In this document: one piece after another, positions 11,935 to 23,900 of the stretch
Position numbering within the stretch: position 1 is the stretch's first letter
Layout: each line of letters begins with the position of its first letter
NCBI GenBank assembly: GCA_951799405.1
Contig: OX637343.1
Location: 5,890,001 to 5,954,000, forward strand
Direction: 5' to 3'
Length of the DNA: 64,000 nt
DNA from: Agapetus fuscipes
Lineage: Eukaryota > Arthropoda > Insecta > Trichoptera > Glossosomatidae
Made by a program: the position numbers and the translations under genes
The notes under the pieces: generated by a model
The model's database searches: none
What the model was told of the DNA's origin: nothing
What the model saw: the letters and a program-made list of their open reading frames with translations, nothing else

Positions 11935-12200
11935 CTAATCTAATCTAATCTAAGTTGCAAAGATATGTTAATAATAATAATATTACATTGGAGATTCACA
12001 TTACATGCATTCTCACAACCAGACACGTACAAGTTCACGCTTGCACATTTCTCATGTGAACCTACAACATAAAAACCAAATCTCAAATGGACATACACCC
12101 TGCAACTCTTGCCGTCCTTTCCTGAAACAGGGGTGACATTGGCAAAGTGAACCATTTTTACAGCATGGGTGGTCAGCCGCATACCAACCTATAAGTCAAG
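11935..12200 (-). repeat. Family B copy
   Basis: Begins with the (TCTAA)n tail TCTAATCTAATCTAATCTAA and ends CATACCAACCTATAAGTCAA. Essentially full length. Confidence 0.88.
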
Positions 12201-12224
12201 GGATATGTGAAAATATGAATGTTA

Positions 12225-12300
12225 TATTTTTTGTGCTCCACCGGGATTCGAACCCACAACCCTTCAACAATTAGACTGAAGTGTTGCCACTGATATATTT
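12225..12300 (-). mobile_element. SINE unit 1 head fragment
   Basis: GTGCTCCACCGGGATTCGAA with CACAACC is the antisense B-box region. It is followed by unrelated sequence. Confidence 0.7.
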
Positions 12301-12534
12301 CCACGGATTTTTTCGTGGAACCAGCTATTTCCTCCATGTACTGTCCGACGTGCGTGTTCATGTAAAAATCACGTGACATCTTCTCCCATTGTAAAGATAA
12401 TTATTTGAAAAATATACAAAACCCTTGTTTTTAACTGTTAAGGTAAACACCTGCATACGTACTTATAATAATAATCATCTATAATTTAAGTTGCAAAGTT
12501 AAATACATACTGTTATGTTTTCTGCTGGGTTCTT

Positions 12535-12792
12535 TTTTGAAGGATTTATTTTTACAGGTAAGGGGGCCAGCCTTACGCCAACCACTTCGGTTGAAGTGGG
12601 GGTTTCCTAGCTCCCGAGAGGGCTGGTACTCATTTCTGGTGAAGGCTGAGTAAACCTTGCCGGTATTTTAATTTGGGGTTTGTAATAAACACCGAAACGG
12701 GATATCATTTCTGACACCCTCGGTGTGATTCGCACCCGAGCTCACGGCATGGAATGCAAGCACTCTACCGACTGAGCTATCGACCGGACTTT
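12535..12792 (-). mobile_element. SINE unit 2 copy
   Basis: Antisense copy from TTATTTTTACAGGTAAGGGG through GCTCCCGAGAGGGCTGGTAC to CTCTACCGACTGAGCTATCG, the antisense tRNA-like head. Confidence 0.88.
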
Positions 12793-12814
12793 AAAAAAAA
12801 TAGCATAAGTCACA

Positions 12815-13080
12815 CCTCTAAATCTAATCTTAATCTAAGCTGCAAATATATGTATCATTTGAGATTCATATTAAATGCATTTCCACAAGCAGACACGCAT
12901 AATTTCGCGCTCACACATGCCGCATGTGGACCTACAGTATAAAAAACTCAATCTCAAATGAACATAAGCCCTGCAACTCTTGCCGAACTTCCCTGAAACA
13001 GGAGTGACATTGGCAAAGTGAACCATTTTTTGTTACAGTATGGGTGGTCAACCTCATACCAACCTATAAGTCAAGGAACA
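12815..13080 (-). repeat. Family B copy
   Basis: Full-length antisense copy from AAATCTAATCTTAATCTAAG to ACCAACCTATAAGTCAAGGA. Confidence 0.88.
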
Positions 13081-13104
13081 CCTCGATTGCGTAAATCGAA
13101 AATC

Positions 13105-13190
13105 TTTGGAATTTACGCTCCGTGGGATTCGAACATGGTATGCAAGCAGTCATACCAACTGAGCTATATCGACCGGACTATATTATAATG
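13105..13190 (-). mobile_element. SINE unit 2 head fragment
   Basis: GTGGGATTCGAACATGGTAT and CAACTGAGCTATATCGACCG are the antisense B-box and A-box of unit 2. The body is absent. Confidence 0.65.
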
Positions 13191-13433
13191 CGTACGTACC
13201 TATAGGTTTTTTTTGTATGTTTGGCACAGCCCTAGTTTTTGGCAGTTAAGATCCGAGATACGCGGTGATTTGTGTGGTGTAGGCACACTTCCAGGGCTGT
13301 GCTCAAGCCCACTTACTTTTGGGGTCACACAAATGGCCGTTGACTTAGGTCCTAAATTAAATTATTGATATTTTATTTGCACCCATGGAGCTATATTCAA
13401 TGGAGGGGCTATAAATGTGATTTAGTACCAATC

Positions 13434-13860
13434 GACATGATGCAACGTCTTTGACACCATACATTGTTAATAGTGCTGTCTCGCTCACAATATATGAAAT
13501 GCTTTTGTTATTTTCTATGTAAGCAACGTGTCTCTACTCCGTCTTCAATCTATGTACACATCACCATGAAAACCCATGAAATCACTATGGTAGCTGTATT
13601 TGTTACTAGTGTTGTTGAAAGTTTGAAAATATCTGATAAATTCCGAATTCAAAAATGTTCCCACCTCATTGTGCACGGGATGATTTTCACAAGTTTCTAT
13701 TACCGCGAGTATAGAAGTTACTTACTTGAAGAAGCAAGAACCCATATATTTGAACATCACTAGTTGTAGAAATGGCTGTCATTTTATCAACGTAATCATA
13801 TAGAATAGTGATTAAAGTGAAATATTATTCCATGTTCTATAACACATTAAGTCTCTTTTG
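13434..13860 (+). repeat. Repeat E, first of two copies
   Basis: ATGCAACGTCTTTGACACCATACATTG begins a ~400-bp stretch repeated in direct orientation at 49219-49680 with small differences. The 99-residue open frame here is disrupted in the other copy. Nature unknown; probably a mobile element without visible terminal repeats. Confidence 0.8.
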
Positions 13861-13884
13861 TTGGCACAAAGGTTGGTACGTAAC

Positions 13885-14142
13885 TTACATTATTCTCGAC
13901 GTTTCGTTAGCGACGTAGCTAACCAGAGGGAGAAAAAAGGGGGGAGACAAAAAAACACGTTTTTGTTAGATTTTTTTTTATGAAATAGGTAAATGAAGAC
14001 GTTAGCTACGTCGCTAACGAAACGTCGAGAATAATGTGAGTTCTCTAATTATAACGGTTCGTGTAATATCCGATCAAATTTTTTTATTGTGTAGTTATAA
14101 TTATCGTAAATATGCCAAGCGACCGTAATTCCAACCTAAATC
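13885..14142 (+). mobile_element. Inverted pair of Penelope-like repeat ends
   Basis: ATTCTCGACGTTTCGTTAGC at 13891 is mirrored by GCTAACGAAACGTCGAGAAT at 14013. The right arm continues for ~100 bp with the same sequence as 5632-5790 (antisense there). The pair forms a stem around a ~75-bp centre. Confidence 0.6.
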
Positions 14143-14319
14143 TAACAAAATAAGTATTTCCAAAATTAAACATATCTTTGTTCCTATTTTCGTACCTACC
14201 CCCCCCCCCCCCACACACATAATGAAAGAGAATGCGGACAGCGCATCGAATTTTCAGTCAGGTGACATCAACCAATGACCGCAAAGACAATGTAGACTGC
14301 CGCGACGCTTTGATAACTC

Positions 14320-14362
14320 GCCTTGAGAATGCTTTCTGCTCGAGAAAGTGAAACGTCGGCAG
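14320..14362 (+). repeat. Hairpin motif CTTGAGAATGC...GAAACGTCG
   Basis: CTTTCTGCTCGAGAAAG forms a stem-loop followed by TGAAACGTCGG. A sister motif is at 43590-43625. It is similar in layout to the other GAAACGTC hairpins in this window. Confidence 0.5.
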
Positions 14363-14495
14363 ATAAAAAAAGTTGTACATAGACCATGGTCTAACCTGAA
14401 AGAAAAAAAAGACAATTTGTAATATAAAACCGACCATGAAAGTGAAAGTTTGGAACTTTATATATATTTTTAATTTTATTAAATTTTGTTTTCAG

Positions 14496-14558
14496 ATAAA
14501 ATGATAGACCCAAGCTCATCAGAGGAAGATAGTGATGATGAAAAAAAAACATCCAAAG
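14496..14558 (+). CDS. Cadps: Cadps exon 1 (first coding exon)
   Basis: The ATG at 14501 opens a 19-codon acidic, serine-rich start ([19 protein letters not shown]) typical of the extreme N-terminus of CAPS, where casein-kinase-type acidic serine sites lie. The exon ends in phase 1 before GTAAAT. A pyrimidine-rich acceptor, TTTTGTTTTCAG, ends at 14495, so the exon has a 5-nt non-coding lead and a UTR exon should lie upstream. No promoter could be identified. Confidence 0.9.
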
Positions 14559-17500
14559 GTAAATATTTTTATATTTTTTATGGTTTTATGCACTGTCAAA
14601 TTTCATATTGATTGATTTTTATATTTTAGAAACAAAATTCTAATTAAACACTGTTTGATTAGAACTAAAATATAAAAATCAAGTAAATATTTTTACTAAG
14701 TAGGTACATATAATATTTCAAAGTATTAAATTATTACTTGAATAAATAATAATTATGTATCATTTTATATCCAAGACTCAAACGGATTTTTTTAAAATTT
14801 AACACACTTTCTTTCTTCTTTTTCAAAATTTATCTTGGAATGCTAAAGGAAAAAAAGGTTAGTATGAAAAATTCAAATAAACAGTGATTGTATTGGCCTT
14901 AAAATCACTATTTTTCTGACATTTTATTTTTACTTTGTGTTATGTGTTAAAGCCAAATTCTTTTGTATTATTTCAAAAACTTATTGCGTAAATAAAAAAA
15001 GGAGTGAAAACTAAATCATTCTCTAGGAGTGCCGTCGTATATTCCATACATTTTTTTATTTACGGAATGGTGGTGAGATTAACGCAATGCTTTATACTCA
15101 GGGCACAGATGTCTAGAATCAGAATAAGAACAACTTTTATTAATTAAGTGTAACTGTAACTCTGTTTCCATTCTCCTAGGGGTGGCCAGAATTTCTGCAG
15201 ATTTGCCTCCATTTTTTCCTATCCTTGCAAACCGCTTTCAGTTCTTTCATATCCATCACAATTTTCATAAATTTCCTTCTTTTACATTCCCTTTGTATTT
15301 TCCATTCTTTCACAATTTGACCAATCTGATCCAACCATGCTTTTATCAGTCTTCCCTTTCCGCTTTTTCCTTTCACATTTCCTCCGTAGGTATTAGTCAG
15401 TCAATATTTTTCTGACCTCTAGTCAGCTTCTTGTGGATACCTTTTTTTTTCAAGTGGATAAGAAAGAACTGAGAATGTTGTAAAATAAAATTTTAGAATA
15501 TTTTTTGCTTGAAGTCAAAGCATCCCCCAGTGCTAGTTTGGCTTATCTACCATTTGATTCACAGATGACCTTTAAATGTAATTGTCTTAAAAATCACATT
15601 CAACACAATTTGTGCTAAGGAAAACCTTAAAACTTGATAATGTGAGAGTTGCTTTTTATATTCAAAATTGACTTCCAGCATTCATAAGACACATTGGTAC
15701 ACAGTACACATACAAATCTACAGGTCTAATATTGTTAGGAATTGTTCACAAAACATGTTAAATATTTTTTATATGCTTCAAGTGAAATTTGATACAGATC
15801 AGATAACAATTTTTTTTTTACAATTTTTTCATTTTATATCAAGAAAAAATTAAAAAAGTTGTATAATGCATAAAAAAAGCTCTCCATACCTGGCTCACTG
15901 GATTTTGAAACAAAAATTTCAAGAATTTTCTCCGCGAATTGTGCTCATGTGACCGCCTATCCGAGAAAGACAAACAAGCACTAAGGGGACGAAATGTCAA
16001 GGAGAAGAATGACGTTTATTTGTGTGTGTGTTAGGAAGCAAAGCCCGCAACAATGTGCGTCAAGCGGAGGCAGCGTCGGCGGCGGCAGGAGGCCGCGGTG
16101 GTCCAGTGGTGGGCAGCCAGATCAGGGCGCAGGCCGTGACCCAGCAGGCCGCGGCGCCCCAGGCCACGCCACAAGCCGGGCCGCAGCAGAGGCCGGCACA
16201 GCAACAGTTGCAGCAGACACAACAGTGAGTGCTGTCAAACCTGTAGAGTCATTTCATAGGTATAATAATATATTAGGATGATTTGTTTGGTGAGCGCTGT
16301 TTTTGTGTGTATCACACCTCAAGAGCCCGCTGCAAGCTTGGTGGTCGCTGTAGAAAGCGCCAATTCTCAAGCAAGACCCAGTTGTAAGGTTGGATGGAAC
16401 TTTCAGTGACTGGTCTTTGGTAAAGGTTTATGAATTTTATAACCCAGCGAAGAGCACATTTTTGAAAATATATATGGTATATTTTTGTGCTCCGCCGGAA
16501 TTCAAATCCACAACCTTTCATTCACGAGTCCAAAGTGTTGCCACTACGGACCGGTCCAAGAAATGCCAACAACACACGGTGTACCTAGCAGTCCCCCTTC
16601 CAAGTAGCATCCACACCAAATGTTGCTTAACTTCGGTGATCTGATGAGAACCGGTGCTTTCAACATGGTATTGTCGTTGACAATGATGACAGACGGCAGT
16701 AATAATATGTTGGATTCCATTGAGTAATAACATGGACGAAGAGAAACTAAACTACTACATTGATACATACTGTAGCCCACATTTGTCTCAGTCCTGTCAA
16801 ACGTTGCAGTGGTGTAGTCATACGAAATAAGGCCATTTTGTTCAAATGCATTTTGTGTTTCGACATTCAATTATAACAGATGCCATAATGTCTTAAAATA
16901 ATTCCTTTTTCCGTTGAAATTCATCAATTTTAGCGTTCACAATATTTATACCGCCTGTTATCTGTCAACTGGCAGCCATTCTAATTCACAATAGTACCAA
17001 CTTTCAGGAATATTTTGACATTCACCCCGAGTTCTTTTGTACACATTGAAATGCAGCTGAGAAGTTCCTTGTTCTCTTTCTTACTAATGACATTTTCATA
17101 AGTAAGTTGAAACAGTTATAGGTATACCTAATGTCTATTTTCGTTATAATAAGTTCTAGTCCACAGATATCATAATTCAATGCTGGATTCCCTCCACGAA
17201 TACAGTGGAGCACTTGTACACATAATCAGACCTCAAATTTGCGCATTTTTGATTTGCGGAAAAAAGGTAAGACGAAAGTATTAGTGTTTGACAGGACTGA
17301 GGAATGCGAGGAAATTGAGATAAGACTGAATGAAACAAGAGTGGAGGTCGTGAAAGAATTTGATTATCTGGGAAGCAAGTTTGAGTCGAATGTGAAATGG
17401 AACGATTGGAAGAATTGCAAGAAATAGGAAACTTACGAAGAATATGAGATTGGCGGTCCACAATGGCATATTGGTTCCGACATTGATGTATGGAAGTGAG

Positions 17501-17952
17501 GCGTGGACAGTTAATGAATGTGAACTGAGTAAAGTATGTACGGTTGAAATGGCTTACCTGAGAGCAATGGCTGGAAAGACACTGAATGATAGAGTACGTA
17601 ATGATTGGGTGATGAACGAGTGTGGTATAAAAGAGAATATGAGAATGAAAGTACAAAAAAGTACGATGAGATGGTTCGGAAATCTCGAAAGAATGGATGA
17701 TGAACGACTAACGAAGAAAGTGTACAAAGGAAATGTCAGGGGAAAGCGCGGAAGGGGAAGGCCGAGGAAAGAACGGTTAGACCAAATAGGTGAGATTGCG
17801 AAAGAATGGAACCTGCAGAGTGAGAATAAGAGAAGAGTATGTATGAAAAAGGTGATGAATATTGAGGAAATGAAAGTGGTTTGTAAGGACAGAAAAAAGT
17901 GGAGGCGCATCTGCGGAGGTACCGGCCCCCCCTAGTGGAACGGCGGCAGGAT

Positions 17953-17983
<31 letters not shown>

Positions 17984-20900
17984 GGTCATTTTTTATTTAG
18001 TCAGATGTGACGTCGCTGCATCCGCAGATAGTATGTATTTCATAGAACTGCACCGAGGCCCCCAGGTAGCCTGCCGGTCTAGTGACGTCACGGCTTGGCT
18101 AGCCGACCGTGCTGTGTTTTGGCGGGATTCAAATTCTTAGTATTTTATTTTAGGAAATTATCAATCAAATCTTTATTTTTACTACTTAAAAAATAAATGA
18201 TTGTGATCCTTGAAATGGACTCTACAGTATTTTCATCTGTATTCTCTACCACTGCAATAACCCTATATCGGTCTTGAATTTAAAATGCAACTTAGATTAT
18301 AGATTCATAGTCTTCACATCTGTTTTGTACATGCAATACATGGACTATATGGATCTAATTGTATTGTTTTTTATTTTCCAGGAGTTTAGGAGTGACTGGG
18401 CAGCCACCAGCACCGTCACCGAGTCCCTCAGCAGCCAGCCAGTCTGACAAGGATGTGCAGGATCCTCAGGTTAGCAAACGGTCTAATATTGTCAAGCTTT
18501 TTTTACGAAACATGTAAATTATTTTTTAAATGGTTCAAGTAAAGTGTGATACAGATCAGGAAACATTGTTTTTGCCATTTTTCATTCCCTTTTTTCGTAT
18601 TTTATGTAAAGAAAAAGTTAAATAAGTTGGATAATTTATAAAAAAATGCTCCCCATATCTGACTCACTGGATTTTGAAACAAAATTTTCAGGAATTTTCT
18701 CCGCATAATGAGAAATGAGAAATTGTTGTTACTGCATTTCATAGACGAAAGAATTTTGGGACGACGGGCTCCAGGTCAAAGGAGAACATAAAACGCTAAT
18801 AAGCTACACATGTAGTGTAACTTCTTGCAGTATTTTCCCCGAAGGGGTTGCATGTGGCGGGTAAATCCTTTTTATTTTCACATTACACCAACCACTTCAG
18901 TTGAAGTGGGGCTTTCGCAGCTCACAAGGGGGCTAGTACTCATTTCTTGGGAAGGCTGAGTAAACCTTGTCGGTGTTTTTTTTGTGTTTAAAATAAACGC
19001 CAAAATGGAAAATCGTCTCGGACATCCACAGTGGGATTTGAACCCGAGCTCTCGACATGGAATTCAAGTACTCTATCAACTGAGCTATCGATCGGACATC
19101 TTGGTTGAACACTTTAGGCAGAGGCTTAGCAGATGTACAAGAACCTTCTCTGTTGCAATATCGAAGCAAGTTGCTATAAAGATCACCATTCTTCACTGAA
19201 GAGACACAAGAAGAAAATTTCTCAACGTGCGAACGTCACAAGTGTATGGGACTACATCCTTAGAAACCGATAACAAAATATAATTAATTAAATAATACAC
19301 TGTTTTAATTCACTAAATTTTATTTTAAAAAAGTCAAACGTTTTCGCCTAAAAAGGCATCATCAGGACAATGACAATTCAATTAAATACATTAGGTATAC
19401 CTATTAAATTGTCATTGTCCTGATGATGCCTTTTTAGGCGAAAACGTTTGACTTTTTTAAAATAAAATTTAGTGAATTAAAACAGTGTATTATTTAATTA
19501 ATTATACAATGGACTTTCACTGTGTGAACTACCAAACCCTAAAAAATATTATTCGATAACAAAATATTTGCTACCCGTGTGACGTCACAATTTTTTTGTC
19601 TTTTGTATGTTACGAGTCCATTTGATTGAGATTTTTTGGTTTTCCAGGAGAGAGCAGAGCGTGTGGAAGAGGAACGCAAGAGGAGGCTGCAGCTGTATGT
19701 GTTTGTGTCTCGCTGTATAGCGTATCCATTCAACGCCAAGCAGCCCACAGACATGACCAGGAGGCACACCAAGGTCACTCCCCACCAGCTGGAGACCATA
19801 CAAGCAAGGTTCCAGGTAAGCCATATAACCTACCAGCTGTATAGCATAATCCTTCGAGGCCAAGCAGCCCACAGACATGACCAGGAGGCACACCAAGGTC
19901 ACTCTTTAAATTATTCCCTGGCATTATTTTTCTATTGAACTAACACCAATATGGGAAATCATTTCTGACACCCTTGGTGGGGGTCAAACCATAGCACTCT
20001 GCCATTGAATGCAAACTCTCTATCAACTGAGCTATCGACCAGACTTTACCAACATTATTTATTAATTTTTCCTCTCTTTCCAATGGCAGTACAGCCCAAA
20101 CACAGCTTTGATCTCCTGAATACTGCACCTGCAACTCCTTTTATCCCCTGCAGCCACTTGGAGAAGCTGTGTGCCATCTCTCCTCACTGATGATTTATTT
20201 AGAGTGCCGTTTCGTGATGTAGTCACTCCAGGGGCGCTTGTGGAAATCATGCCAGAAAATTGATTGTTTTCAGTGCATTTCGGAATTTCCTATGGTCCTC
20301 TATCGCTCTTTTTTTTTAAGAAATCCCATGCGGGAGACTCCCTACATTTCAGAGACTCTAGGGGTCTATGACACTTTGTTGTAGTGCGGCAGAGGTGTTA
20401 TTTACGAGCTTGGTCGTCGCTACAAAGCGCCAATACTAAAGCAAGACCCAGTTGCTGTAAGGCTGAATGGATTTGTAGTGACCGGTCTTGGGTAAAGTTT
20501 TTATGAATTTTTCAACCCAGCGAAGAGCATATTTGAAAATATAAATGGTATATTTTTTGTGCTCCGCCGGGATTTGAACCCACAACCTTTCATTTACGAG
20601 TCTGAAGTGTTGCCACTGGATTACGGACCGGTCTTACATATGATGAGACAAGTTATTCTGTTCTACCCACTGCAGCCTGGGCCTCCTCATTGGTCTTCTT
20701 CCATCTGGGCATGTGCTCACTAAATACAACAATACGGTTATTGATTCCAGGCATTTTTGAAAGGAGAGACCCAAATCCTGGCTGACGAGGCGTTCCAGAA
20801 TGCAGTGCAGTGCTACCACGACGTGTTCCTGAAGTCTGATCGCATTGGGGACATGGTGAAGTCAGGCGCCTGCAGCCACCATGACTTCAGAGAGGTGTTC

Positions 20901-23900
20901 AAGAACAACATAGAGAAGAGAATCAGGTATAAAGAATACCTAATATAGCATCCTGGTGGAGATACCTGCATCCGTGTTTGATTTGTGTTTACCTCTAGTG
21001 TGGCCATGGTTTTCAGCCGTTGTCCAGATGCAAAACTCATGCTTTTATGTATTTAATATCTCCAAAGGTACAAAACACCTCTTCTATCTAATTCTTTATC
21101 TCAAAAGTCAGTGAAGCATAATTTATTATTTTTGGTGCAAAATTTAGTAGAGCATCATAAACGATCTATTTACTGTACTACCTCATATTATGATGATAAT
21201 GAAAAAACATTGTGTTTATTTATTTATTTATAAATTTACGACACTTAGTGCCTTTTACAATACATACTAAAAATAGTGTTATAAATACAAGAGAAGTATA
21301 AAATGAAACAACAAATATATCAGAACTACAATTGAAAACTATCCGAGATAAAAAAGTGTTCTAAAAGTAGACATAAAATATTAAGATGAATGAGTATGTA
21401 AGCCAGGTAGATCAATAAATGTTCACAAGTAGCAAAGCTTTGTAATGGGAACAAACCTTTTTTTTGTAATAAGTGTGTGCTGAGAAAAAAAAGAGAATTT
21501 TGTCTTTATACTCGCCAATTTGCAAGGTCAACTTCAAATTAAAAATAAATAAATTCTATTGATTGTAGAGGCATTGACTTTGTAATCGTTTATCTTAAAA
21601 TATAAAAAGAAAAACAACTTTGTTTTCGATTACTATGAGATTACTAATTGAAAACAAAGAAATAAATTCATTCACATGTATTTACAAATTAAAAACCAAA
21701 CCCTCTAATGAACATAAACCTTGCAACTTTTGCCTACCTTCCTTGAAACAAGGGTGACATTGTCAGAGGGAAGAAACATTTTTTTACAGCATGGGTGGTC
21801 AGCCTCCCACCAACCTATAACATATGGGATGCAAAACAAGGTATTTATTTTCATTGTATATCTGCAGGTCTCTCCCGGAGATAGATGGGCTCAGTAAAGA
21901 GACAGTGCTGACTTCGTGGCTCGCCAAGTTTGACTGCATCCTGAAGGGCACTGGTACGTTGTATTTATTCATCGAACTCTAACAATCTCCCCAAAAAAAC
22001 TAAAAATACAGTTGTTTATTTGATTACTTTAATGGATACCTTGATGGGATTGTGAGTCACAATATTTTTGTTAAGTTTCTACTTTATTAGTTTGTTTTTG
22101 AATATCTAATGAGCTGTGTTAACTTTTGTGGAATTTAAAATGTGTTGGTTAAGGCCTGATCAACATAACACCCCTTTTTAAGATTCCACGACAAGATGTC
22201 TATACACGGAATATCCAACGACATAATGTCCACCTGACAAAATTTCCATCGACATAATGTCTATGCGACAAAATGCCCACCGACATAGTGTCCACAAGAC
22301 AGAGTGTCCATGGACAAAATGCCCACATGACAAAATGTCCACCCGACAAAATGCCCACCAATATAATGTGCATGCGACAAAATGTCCACCTGACAAAATT
22401 TCCATCGACAAAATGTCCACGCGACATAATGTCCACAGACTTAATGTTCACCGAAGTAGGTTGTGCGTTGTTGGTAACCACCTTAAGAACCACCATGTCA
22501 AGAACTATGAAAGAACTTTAATCATGTTGTTCTTAGTTTTCAAAATTTCTTTTAAAACTTAGTTTTAAAAATAGGATTTTCTGACTATGTGAACTTTGAG
22601 ATTCTAAAAAGATGATTTTTCAAATCATGAGAAGTAAAATTACATATATGGTTGTATTACTCAGTAATTATTAATAATTATAAACGCTCAATTCTATCAA
22701 CTCGTAAGAAGAGTACTGCCATCTATTGGACAGGAGGGAAAGCTTTATTAACACATTAATAATTGGCATAGACAAAATCGTGGTCTAGCACCCAGTAGGG
22801 TTGCTAGCGAAAAGGTATTAAATTTTTTTGTGATTGGTTGGTAAGTATGTCCGGTCGATAGCTCAGTTTGTAGAATGCTTGCATTCCATGCCGAGAACTC
22901 GGGCTCGAATCACACTGAGGGTATCTGAAATGATTTCTCATTTCGGTGCTTATTTCAAACCCCTCAGGAGCCGGGGCAACCCTTGTTGCAACTGAAGTTG
23001 TTGGCGTAATGCCGTCCCCCTTAACGCAAACGCAACGCAACCTGTAAAAATAAATACGTTCCACTCGCCACATGCGACCCCTTCGGGAAAAATATGACTA
23101 GAAGTTACACATTATTTGTAGCTTAGTAGCATTTTTTTAGCGACAGCCCCATACAATACTGAGGTTTGCTCGCCGAGAAAAAATGTTCCAAATTCAAGAA
23201 TGTCCAAACCTCATTGTAATTCTGTCTAAATTTGATAAAATTGTTGATTGTTTTCCTAAAGATATTTCCAAATAGGTTTTGTGGTATGTAAGAGCTAATT
23301 TTTTTTACTAACTATCTCAAATTGAATTTTATATTTCATTTAGCTTCCGTGTTCATCCAATAGATGGCAGTGCCACTCATGTTAATTGATTTGAGTTACA
23401 ACGATTGCCAGTTATAATTTGTCTGAAATTATTTTTATGTGCTGGTAATTATGAATGATCATTTCATTGGTATTGGGACTCTTAAATATTTTCTGAAATT
23501 CACTTATGTTAGTTTCAAAAAACTCCTTTATTATATCTAAAAGGAAAGGCTTTCATTTCTCATACATGATATGTCTGAAATTATATTTTAAATGTTAACG
23601 ATTAAGCAATATTTAGTTAAATATTGCATTTTTTTTTTGTAATATTGAATAGATTCTTTTTCAAGTATTATTCTTGGGGATTACAAAATTTTAAGCACTT
23701 TTTTTTACAAAATTACAAAATTAAATGTAATTTATGTCACAGTCAAGTGATTCGAGTATAAAACAATGGGCAAAACTCTTCGCAATTGTGTAAATAAAAA
23801 ATGTATGGAATATATGACAGGCATTCGTATAGGGCAATTTAGTTTTCATACATTTTTTTAATTTACGCAAGCGTAATGAGTTTACGCATTTTTTTATACT

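Noticed and set aside
13464..13763. 99-codon open frame as a gene
   Set aside because: The second copy of the repeat (49219-49680) breaks the frame, and no family resemblance is seen.
22190..22455. CRISPR-like array
   Set aside because: Units are contiguous and degenerate with no unique spacers, in a eukaryotic intron; it is a minisatellite.
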